DNA of 5,613 bases from Acidobacteriota bacterium (lineage in GTDB: Bacteria; Acidobacteriota; Terriglobia; Bryobacterales; Bryobacteraceae), in the NCBI GenBank assembly GCA_003223065.1, contig QHXU01000314.1:1-5613 (forward strand), written 5' to 3'. Under the pieces are notes generated by a model that saw nothing but the letters and a program-made list of their open reading frames with translations, made no database searches and had not been told where the DNA came from. Shown piece by piece: positions 1 to 5,613 of this stretch (within the stretch, counting starts at the first letter, position 1; the number at the start of each line of letters is the position of its first letter). The position numbers were made by a program, and so were the translations under genes.

Positions 1-153
1 GGTTATGCCTGATCGCCCGTCGCCTAAGCCCAGGTGAGGTCGCAGGGCGTTACCATCTGAGTGAAACATAATTGTGGCTCCTCAACAACCTATCTTTCGG
101 ATAATTAGTTCCGGCCGTCAGAGCCGCAGGAATTATGATCGGAATTCGCGGCT
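1..153. other. Non-coding leader upstream of the kinase gene
   Basis: No convincing gene is visible here. One plus-strand frame is open from the window edge to a TAA at 69-71 and could be the tail of an upstream gene, but its 22 codons show nothing recognisable. The stretch around 60-110 is clearly more AT-rich than the genes. It contains a GATAAT element at 100-105 that resembles a sigma-70 -10 box, but the nearest TTG-type -35 candidate (TTGTGG, 72-77) is 22 bases away, which is too far for a standard promoter. A promoter for the kinase-regulator pair probably lies here, but I cannot place it. Confidence 0.4.
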
Positions 154-1563
154 GTGGCCATCGACCTGACAGACCCGGTTTCCCCGAGAAACCGCGCCAT
201 CATTCTTGGGAGCTGCGCCCTGGGCGTTGCGGCGCTCACGCTCTGCGAGCGATACCTGGGGCCTCACATCCCGCTCGGAGGTTTTTTCTTCCTTCCCCTG
301 TTCCTGGCGGCCGCATACGTATCGCGATGGCCGATCTTTGTGTTCGCAATCGTCGTGGCGCTGATTCGCGAAATGTTTGGACCGTATCCCTGGGCGAACG
401 ACGGGCCCACACGATTGGCACTGACCATGGTCGCGTTCACAGGCGGTGGGTTGTTCGCGGGTGAACTTGTCCGGAATCGCAGGATCGCCCTGGCGCTCCT
501 GCGCAAAACCCAAGAAGAATCTACACTGCGTCTGGACGCAGAACAGGAAGCGCGCGCTCTGGTTGAGAGCAGCCCGGCAGCAGTTCTTACGATCGATCCG
601 GCGGGGAAGATCGCGATGGCGAATCACGCCGCCCGCTCCCTGCTGGGATTTTCGGTTGACTCGCCGGAGGGGCATGTGGTGGAGAATTACATCCCGCTAC
701 TCGCGCGGCTCTTGAAATCGAAGCAGGTCGTGCGACTGACGCGAACTATGGTGGAGGCGAACGGTCGTCGCCGTTCGGGCGAGTCGTTCTATTCGCAAGT
801 CTGGGTTTCCGCATATGACAGCGCTTCCGGTCCGCGTCTGGCAGCTATCCTGTTGGACGTAACGGAGCAACTTCGAGACCGCGAAGAAAGCGGACTACGG
901 CAGCTTCTGAGTAATTCCAAAATCATTGCCGGCGCGGTATCGCACGAACTGCGAAACTTGGCCGCCGCGGCCTCGGTCCTGCACCACAATCTGAACAACT
1001 ATCCGGGCATCCGCCAGAGCAAGGATTTTGAAGCGCTCGGCCGAGTCATAGAAAGCGTGCTGAAGCTTTCCGCCGCGGATTTATCGGACACCAGTGAGGA
1101 CATTCTCGAGGGACTCGATGTCGCCGCCATTCTCCAGGAATTGCGAGTGATCATTTCACCGCGGTTCAATGAATCGGAGACCGGCCTTGAATGGGAGATC
1201 GCCGAAGCGCTGCCTAACGTGCGTGCGAATCATTCGGGTCTTCTGCAGGTATTCCTCAATCTGGCTCAAAACAGCGGTAGCGTACTGCGCGGCAGGCCGG
1301 AGGCCCGGCTTCGCATCGCGGCTTATGCGCTGGCTGAGTCGGTCGTGATTCGGTTCTCCGATAACGGACCAGGGATCTCCTCGGCGGAACGCCTGTTCCA
1401 GCCGTTTCAGCCAGGCGCCTCGTCGACCGGCCTCGGCCTGTTCGTATCACGAGCGATCATTCGGACTTTCGGCGGTGAACTCCACCATACGCAGCGGCCC
1501 GGCGAATGCTGCTTCACTATCGAGCTTCCGGCGTTGACGGCCCGGGAGGGCAGGGGTGCCTGA
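154..1563 (+). CDS. Membrane PAS-domain sensor histidine kinase
   Basis: The 469-residue product is a sensor kinase that autophosphorylates on histidine and passes the phosphate to a response regulator, most likely the one encoded directly downstream. The N-terminus has about four hydrophobic segments (roughly residues 14-31, 41-56, 58-72 and 88-105) with short loops, so there is no large periplasmic sensor domain. A short charged linker leads to a PAS domain (about 130-240). The H-box is SHELRN with phospho-acceptor His264; the usual proline after the Asn is leucine. The ATPase domain shows an N-box (Asn369 and Asn373), a G1 box DNGPGI (403-408), an F-box-like LFQPF (414-418) and a G2 box TGLGLF (425-430), so it looks catalytically intact. 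The start is GTG, the first usable start after an in-frame TGA at 136-138, with a weak GGAA nine bases upstream. The ligand is unknown: it may be sensed in the membrane or through PAS. Confidence 0.93.
   Translation: MAIDLTDPVSPRNRAIILGSCALGVAALTLCERYLGPHIPLGGFFFLPLFLAAAYVSRWPIFVFAIVVALIREMFGPYPWANDGPTRLALTMVAFTGGGLFAGELVRNRRIALALLRKTQEESTLRLDAEQEARALVESSPAAVLTIDPAGKIAMANHAARSLLGFSVDSPEGHVVENYIPLLARLLKSKQVVRLTRTMVEANGRRRSGESFYSQVWVSAYDSASGPRLAAILLDVTEQLRDREESGLRQLLSNSKIIAGAVSHELRNLAAAASVLHHNLNNYPGIRQSKDFEALGRVIESVLKLSAADLSDTSEDILEGLDVAAILQELRVIISPRFNESETGLEWEIAEALPNVRANHSGLLQVFLNLAQNSGSVLRGRPEARLRIAAYALAESVVIRFSDNGPGISSAERLFQPFQPGASSTGLGLFVSRAIIRTFGGELHHTQRPGECCFTIELPALTAREGRGA
1544..1550 (+). 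promoter_or_regulatory. Shine-Dalgarno inside the kinase 3' end
   Basis: GGGAGGG lies five bases before the GTG at 1556, inside the last codons of the kinase gene. It supports the GTG start of the response regulator and the 8-base overlap of the two genes, an arrangement that suggests translational coupling of kinase and regulator. Confidence 0.7.
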
Positions 1564-2218
1564 CAAGACCCGAATTCTCATGATTGACGATCACTCGCTG
1601 TTCCGCGAGGCAGTCGCACGCTTGCTCGGAGGCCAGCCGGATTTTGAGATCGCCGGGGAATGCGCCACGGTTGACGAGGGCATTGAAGTTCTGAAGGAGA
1701 AACCGGTAGATGTCGTACTGCTGGACATTAATCTCGGTTTGCAACAGGGCGGTGCATTCCTGACTCTGGCCCGCGAGGAAGGGTTTGATGGCAAGATCCT
1801 CGTCGTGACAGCGGGAGTAAGCAAGTTCGAAGCAGCCCGTCTGCTCCAGCGCGGATGTTCAGGTATCATTCTTAAGCAAGAGCGTCCTGAACTCCTAATC
1901 GAAAGCATTCGCGGTCTTGCGCACGGAACTAACGAGGGGGAACCAGCCGCGACCCAGGACATCCTCAAGCACCTCGAGTCAGCAGGTCAGCGCGTCCCGC
2001 CTCCGCTGACGCGACGCGAGCGTCAGGTTCTCCGGGGCGTTTTTGGCGGTCAGACCAACAAAGAGATTGCATTCGGTTTGGGAGTGTCGGAACCACTCGT
2101 GAAGGCCGTGCTGCAGCAGCTGTTCACTAAGACCGGCGTCCGAACCCGGTCGCAACTCGTCCGTATGGCTGTCGAGCGCTACTGGAAAGAGCTTGAACGA
2201 GAAGCCGGCGATGCCTGA
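1556..2218 (+). CDS. LuxR/NarL-family response regulator
   Basis: The 220-residue product is a DNA-binding transcriptional regulator controlled by phosphorylation. The receiver domain (about 5-122) has the acidic pair Asp11/Asp12 in the motif DDH typical of NarL-type regulators, phospho-acceptor Asp57 at the end of VVLLD, Thr85 and Lys107. A linker of about 25 residues leads to a LuxR-type helix-turn-helix (about 149-207) opening with LTRRERQVL and containing NKEIAFGLGVSE. The recognition helix reads LVKAVLQQLF in place of the common TVKxH pattern; from memory, VKAxLQQLF-type helices recur in related acidobacterial regulators, so this looks like a subfamily trait and not decay. The GTG start overlaps the kinase stop by 8 bases and has a good Shine-Dalgarno. 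The partner is presumably the adjacent kinase. The target genes are unknown; the propeller gene downstream is one candidate. Confidence 0.94.
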   Translation: MPDKTRILMIDDHSLFREAVARLLGGQPDFEIAGECATVDEGIEVLKEKPVDVVLLDINLGLQQGGAFLTLAREEGFDGKILVVTAGVSKFEAARLLQRGCSGIILKQERPELLIESIRGLAHGTNEGEPAATQDILKHLESAGQRVPPPLTRRERQVLRGVFGGQTNKEIAFGLGVSEPLVKAVLQQLFTKTGVRTRSQLVRMAVERYWKELEREAGDA

Positions 2219-2348
2219 GTCCAGCCTGAAAACCGGCAGATCGCAATTAGAGTAGGCTTTGTTCGAAGCGCTGAGTGCGGTGTTGTCTTGCAACGGCGTC
2301 AGGGTGAAACACTTCGCCATTATGGCTATCTAACCGGCGGGGTGGCCC
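2219..2348 (+). other. Spacer before the propeller gene, with its ribosome binding site
   Basis: These 130 bases separate the regulator stop from the next start. A purine-rich GGGGTGG at 2339-2345 sits three bases before the ATG and is the likely ribosome binding site, though the spacing is short. A small hairpin (GGTGAA 2303-2308 with TTCGCC 2313-2318, four-base loop) is present but has no T-run after it, so it is not a standard terminator. I see no convincing promoter and match no known riboswitch. Confidence 0.4.
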
Positions 2349-4310
2349 ATGAGAGTGCGAACGTGCTTCGGTTTTGCGCTGGGTCTCGTTTGTCTGACCG
2401 GCGCTTTCATGTTTACCTGCTACCGTCGGTCGGTTTACGCGCAGCCGCAGTTCAGCCCCAATCAGGAACTGCCGCTGCCCCTCACGGCGGGACAACTACC
2501 GGTCCAGTTTATCGTGAGAGGTCTTGAGCCCAGCAACCGCACTGACAGCCAGGGAACGATTTACGTTACATCGATCCGCGGCGTGCCGGGCGGGGTGGAT
2601 CTGCATCGCTGGTCGCCGCTGGTCGACCCCGCGCCCAATTCGGATGGAACCCTCCCGTTCGTGTATCTTGGACAGCCGGACGGCTGCGGAATTTTCGCAT
2701 CCGGCTGCGACCTCGTAGGCGTAGCCGAAGGCGGCGGGGATGTCGATATTGCTGTGAATGTGCCTGGGTTAGCGTCTTCGGTTCCCAACCTGGCGTTAGT
2801 GAGCCTGACGCTGGCGCCGGGCGTCACGAGCACGCATTCCAGCGACCGCGGACAAAGCTTTAGCCAGCCTAATCCAGTGGCGGCCCTGATTCCCGGCGAC
2901 GACCGGCAGTGGATCGATGGGATCGATTCGCAGACCGTTTACCTGTCCTACCATGACGCGGCCACGTTCAACATCGAGGTACAACGCTCGAACGACGGCG
3001 GCAACACCTATGTCGACGGCTTCGGCGAGGCCATTGACGCCCAAACCTTCCCGGCTGTCGGAGGTGTGCCCGCCACCAACACCGCTAACGTGGCCGGCCC
3101 CATTCGCGTGGACCGGACCAATTGCCCGAGCCGGAACAATCTGTACCAGGTCTTTGTCGGTCCCGACAACGCGCAGGAGAACCTCACCGGACAAACGTTT
3201 CGTTCGGTCTATGTGGGGAGCTCCACCGACGTGAATCTCGGCCTGCCGGTCTTTACATTCACCGACCATAAGATTTTTACCGGGCCGATGGGTTCGAGCG
3301 GCGAAAACTTATTCCCCGCGCTCGATGTCGATGGCTTCGGCAACGTCTATGCCGTCTGGTCGGATAACAGCACGATCTATTTTTCTTCCTCAACCGACCA
3401 GGGCTCAACCTGGAGCACGGCCGTGCCGGTGAATCAGGGGGTTACGGTCGGGAAGGCCAACGTGTTTCCGTGGATCGCGGCGGACGCCAATGGCCATGCC
3501 GTGGTGGTTTGGTTCGGCGCCGATCGCGCCGGCAACTCAAACAATACCAGTGTCATGGAGCCCTGCGCTGCGGGAAGCACCACCTGCATGACGGATTGGG
3601 CCAACTGGAACGTGTACCTGGCCGAGACTACTAACGGGCATGATGCGGCTCCGGTCTTCGTCCAATCGGTCGCGAGCGATCATGTGATCCACCGCGGCAC
3701 GATCTCCACCGGCGGGCTGGGCGGCGGAGCGAACCGCAACCTGGGAGATTACTTCCAGGTTTCGCTCGATCCTCAGCATCGCGCTAATATCGCCTTTTCC
3801 GACGACCACAAGCTTTCTCCGCTGACTGTCAGCGGCCATACCGGCATCGACGACCCGCAGGCGCGGCGTCTGATCCGGGCGAACTTCACACGCCAGCTTC
3901 AGGCGATTCCAGGCATCGTTACGACAGGCGTTTGTGCTGCGACAACCGTCGCGCCGGGAAGCAAGATCAGTGGTAAGGGCATGCTGCCGGCTGCCGCCAC
4001 ATTCGGTTTCATCGCGAAATCGACACCCTTAAATGGCGCCCTTCAATACCAAGACGGCGGGGCCAGTCTCAAGGCGCGAAGTTCAAACGGAATCGATTCC
4101 CTCACGTTCTCGGGACGCTGCGGCACCTTCACAGGAAACGCCAAAATAAATGACCAGCCCGGATATCGCTTTCGAATACAGGCATGCGACAACACCGACT
4201 CGGGTACCGGTCAAGACACCTTTTCGATAGACTTTGCCGGACCTAACGGATTCGCGTATCACAGAGACGGGACGATCACGGACGGGAATATCAAGCTGCA
4301 GTCCCAGTAG
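2349..4310 (+). CDS. Exported BNR/Asp-box beta-propeller protein (sialidase-like fold)
   Basis: The 653-residue product starts with a Sec-type signal: hydrophobic residues 7-23, then a Tyr-Arg-Arg stretch and a likely signal peptidase I site VYA|Q after residue 31. Three Asp-box (BNR) motifs of the form S-x-D-x-G-x-[ST]-aromatic are visible at 164-171 (SSDRGQSF), 214-221 (SNDGGNTY) and 348-355 (STDQGSTW). Blade-like repeats appear at 326-337 (DVDGFGNVYAVW) and 378-388 (ADANGHAVVVW). This supports a beta-propeller of the sialidase superfamily. I see no (F/Y)RIP motif, so true sialidase activity is doubtful. Residues of about 527-650 form a separate Gly/Asn-rich beta module resembling the post-COAP-1 domain, possibly for surface association. 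Cysteines at 113/120 and 406/413 could form disulfides after export. The substrate or binding partner is unknown. The 3' end overlaps the convergent radical SAM gene by 20 bases. Confidence 0.85.
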   Translation: MRVRTCFGFALGLVCLTGAFMFTCYRRSVYAQPQFSPNQELPLPLTAGQLPVQFIVRGLEPSNRTDSQGTIYVTSIRGVPGGVDLHRWSPLVDPAPNSDGTLPFVYLGQPDGCGIFASGCDLVGVAEGGGDVDIAVNVPGLASSVPNLALVSLTLAPGVTSTHSSDRGQSFSQPNPVAALIPGDDRQWIDGIDSQTVYLSYHDAATFNIEVQRSNDGGNTYVDGFGEAIDAQTFPAVGGVPATNTANVAGPIRVDRTNCPSRNNLYQVFVGPDNAQENLTGQTFRSVYVGSSTDVNLGLPVFTFTDHKIFTGPMGSSGENLFPALDVDGFGNVYAVWSDNSTIYFSSSTDQGSTWSTAVPVNQGVTVGKANVFPWIAADANGHAVVVWFGADRAGNSNNTSVMEPCAAGSTTCMTDWANWNVYLAETTNGHDAAPVFVQSVASDHVIHRGTISTGGLGGGANRNLGDYFQVSLDPQHRANIAFSDDHKLSPLTVSGHTGIDDPQARRLIRANFTRQLQAIPGIVTTGVCAATTVAPGSKISGKGMLPAAATFGFIAKSTPLNGALQYQDGGASLKARSSNGIDSLTFSGRCGTFTGNAKINDQPGYRFRIQACDNTDSGTGQDTFSIDFAGPNGFAYHRDGTITDGNIKLQSQ

Positions 4311-5274
4311 AGGTGAACAACGCGAGTTGCGGATCATGCGGCCAAAGCGCCGGCTCCGCCTGCGGGTCCTCTCGATCGAAGCCATAGCGACGCCGAATGT
4401 GGTGCAAGCGCTCATGAATCATCTCGGGATAGGCGCCGCGCAAGTATGCCGAATTCTCGAACCTCTCCCGATAGCGGCGCGCGAGCGCGGGAAACCGCTC
4501 TTCCAAAAACGGCAAGAAGACCTTGCGGGAACAGGGCTTCAGGAACAAGATATTCCCACGGAAGCCGCGCGCGCCGGCGCTGGACGCAGCTTGCGCGAGC
4601 GCATTAAGGGCGGGCTCACTGTCGTTGATCACCGGCAGGATAGGGGCGCAGAAGACGATCGAGCGGAGGCCCGCTTCCGTGAGCTTTCGGACGGCACGAA
4701 GGCGCAGGTCGGGCCTCGGCGCAAGCGGCTCGAGCAGGCGCGCCAGCTCCCCGTCGACGGTAGTGATGGTCATCGCGATCGTCAGGTAGTGGCGCCGAGC
4801 AACCTCGCGCAAGACATCGATGTCGCGCGCGACGAGGTCGGATTTAGTGGTGATGCCAAGCCGGAAACCTTCTGTCCCGGCGAACACACGAAGGATAGCC
4901 CGCGTGATTTCGTAACGGCGCTCGGCTGGCTGGTATGGATCCGTGGCTGTGCCGAGCGCGATCGATTCCCCAAGCGGCAGATGTTTCAGCTCCTCCCGAA
5001 ACCGGGCTTCTTCGAAATGCTTTGCGAAAATCTTGCGCTCGAAGTCCAGAGGATCGTGCAACTCCATGAACTCGTGGGCGTAGCGGGCATAGCAATACTT
5101 GCAGCCGAACTCGCAGCCGCGGTACGGGTTAATGGTCCAGGAAAACGGCATCCGGGGGCTGTCACAGCGTGTGAGGTATTTCCGGGTCGAAAGCTCGAAA
5201 TATTCGACCCGCTGTTTGGCTTCTATTCGGGGGCTTTCGGAAGCGAGACGAGCGATGCCGACCAGCTCAGGCAC
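4291..5274 (-). CDS. SPL-family (COG1533) radical SAM protein
   Basis: The 327-residue product is a radical SAM enzyme of the SplB-like COG1533 group. It would bind a [4Fe-4S] cluster and cleave S-adenosylmethionine to a radical in the cytoplasm. The cluster motif CEFGCKYC gives Cys54, Cys58 and Cys61, preceded by the family-typical WTINPYRG (46-53). Other family-like blocks are GTATDPYQPAERRYEITR (108-125) and KPCSRKVFLPFLEERFP (246-262). The group is named after spore photoproduct lyase, but members in non-sporulating bacteria have no established reaction, so repair of spore photoproduct should not be assumed. The length suits the family and the gene looks complete. The GTG start is the only conventional one available; a GGAGG lies just one base upstream, which is too close for ideal use. 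The frame stays open upstream into the end of the CBS gene without an ATG, GTG or TTG. It is probably co-transcribed with the CBS gene. Confidence 0.9.
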   Translation of the reverse strand: MPELVGIARLASESPRIEAKQRVEYFELSTRKYLTRCDSPRMPFSWTINPYRGCEFGCKYCYARYAHEFMELHDPLDFERKIFAKHFEEARFREELKHLPLGESIALGTATDPYQPAERRYEITRAILRVFAGTEGFRLGITTKSDLVARDIDVLREVARRHYLTIAMTITTVDGELARLLEPLAPRPDLRLRAVRKLTEAGLRSIVFCAPILPVINDSEPALNALAQAASSAGARGFRGNILFLKPCSRKVFLPFLEERFPALARRYRERFENSAYLRGAYPEMIHERLHHIRRRYGFDREDPQAEPALWPHDPQLALFTSTGTAA

Positions 5275-5318
5275 GCCTCCATATTCGCCTTTTCTTCGCC
5301 GATAGTCAAGGGCCAGCC

Positions 5319-5555
5319 TTAGCCCGGATAGGCCCCCATGATGTAGCTTTGCAGCTGCTGGATCGTCTGTTCATGCGAGGTGATGATCCAGCTGACCAAA
5401 TCTCCAATGGAGATCATCCCGACGACGTTATCTCCCTCAAGAACAGGCAGATGGCGCACGCGGCGCGAACTCATCAAGTGCATGCACGCGTCTATCGTCT
5501 GTTCCGGCGTCACGTAGAGCACGGGGGACGTCATGATCTCGCGGACCCGCGTCTC
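5319..5555 (-). CDS. CBS-domain protein, 3' part only
   Basis: About 78 genuine codons remain, from ETRVREIM to the C-terminal AYPG. They make up one CBS domain with the usual pattern: VREIMTSPVLYVTPEQTI, then an ACMHLMSSRRVRHLPV helix-strand unit and VVGMISIGDLVSWII, followed by a short C-terminal helix. CBS pairs bind adenosine nucleotides and regulate enzymes or channels. Small stand-alone proteins of this type usually carry two CBS domains in roughly 140 residues, so the first domain is missing here. The frame stays open to a GTG at 5610-5612, but codons beyond about 5556 come from an inverted copy of the gene's own sequence (see the inverted repeat), so those 19 residues are unlikely to be real. 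The stop is 44 bases before the radical SAM start on the same strand, which suggests an operon. Confidence 0.82.
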   Translation of the reverse strand, partial: ETRVREIMTSPVLYVTPEQTIDACMHLMSSRRVRHLPVLEGDNVVGMISIGDLVSWIITSHEQTIQQLQSYIMGAYPG

Positions 5556-5613
5556 CTGACGTCCCCCGTGCTCTACGTGACGCCGGAACAGACGATAGAC
5601 GCGTGCATGCACT
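5477..5613. repeat. Perfect 57-base inverted repeat at the window edge
   Basis: Positions 5477-5533 and 5557-5613 are exact reverse complements over 57 bases, around a 23-base centre (5534-5556). Beyond the inner ends the match stops at once. The outer end of the right arm coincides with the window end, so the repeat may continue. The left arm, read on the minus strand, encodes conserved CBS residues (TSPVLYVTPEQ and onward) in frame with the rest of the domain, so it is the original. The right arm encodes the same residues on the plus strand and is the copy. A fold-back assembly or amplification artefact is the most likely cause; a real inverted duplication is possible. Confidence 0.95.

Noticed and set aside
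72..105. A sigma-70 promoter made of TTGTGG and GATAAT
   Set aside because: The 22-base spacing is too long for a normal promoter and no better -35 element was found.
135..464. An ATG frame with an AGGAA just upstream, overlapping the kinase start in another frame
   Set aside because: The AGGAA is only two bases from the ATG and the product is Arg-rich without any recognisable pattern, while the kinase frame encodes clear membrane helices over the same bases.
133..675. A 180-codon minus-strand frame under the kinase N-terminus
   Set aside because: It lies opposite the kinase membrane and PAS region and its Arg/Gln-rich product looks like a reading-frame shadow.
2303..2318. A hairpin that might terminate the two-component transcript
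   Set aside because: The stem is only six pairs, includes a G-U pair, and no T-run follows.
2219..2348. A possible riboswitch (GEMM-like) before the propeller gene
   Set aside because: Some ACCGG and GGGG patches suggested it, but the conserved core and paired stems of the c-di-GMP classes are not there.
4291..5274. Calling the radical SAM gene a spore photoproduct lyase
   Set aside because: Only the broad SplB-like family is supported; there is no sign of a spore former, and this branch has no established reaction.
4234..5322. A 362-codon open frame on the plus strand opposite the radical SAM gene
   Set aside because: It is antisense to a gene with clear family motifs, its product resembles nothing, and long antisense frames are common in GC-rich DNA.

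Overview
The window looks like a chromosomal fragment from a GC-rich soil-type bacterium. Acidobacteriota is my best guess. This rests on family resemblance recalled from memory: the four-helix PAS histidine kinase paired with a NarL-type regulator ending in a VKAxLQQLF-like recognition helix, the secreted propeller with a post-COAP-1-like C-terminus, and the SPL-family radical SAM protein. No 16S or other phylogenetic marker is present, so the placement is an inference.

Layout. Positions 1-153 hold no convincing gene. Positions 154-2218 (+) encode a two-component system: a membrane histidine kinase with a PAS domain, overlapping by 8 bases a LuxR/NarL-type response regulator. After a 130-base spacer, 2349-4310 (+) encodes an exported protein with BNR/Asp-box beta-propeller repeats, of the kind often annotated as sialidase, plus a C-terminal beta-rich module. 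Its last 20 bases overlap the 3' end of a convergent minus-strand gene (4291-5274) for an SPL/COG1533-type radical SAM protein. Upstream of that gene on the same strand, 44 bases away, lies the 3' part of a CBS-domain gene (5319 to about 5555).

The right edge is abnormal. Positions 5477-5533 and 5557-5613 form a perfect 57-base inverted repeat around a 23-base centre. The left arm is genuine CBS coding sequence; the right arm is a reverse-complement copy that replaces the expected N-terminal half of the CBS protein. This is most simply a fold-back (snap-back) chimera at a contig end, so the apparent protein N-terminus encoded there should not be trusted.

How the genes fit together: the kinase and regulator are almost certainly partners. 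The propeller gene could be a target of the regulator or simply a neighbour; nothing in the sequence settles this. The radical SAM and CBS genes form a separate minus-strand unit. I found no tRNA, rRNA, CRISPR array, insertion sequence or phage gene, and no evidence of a new multi-gene system.
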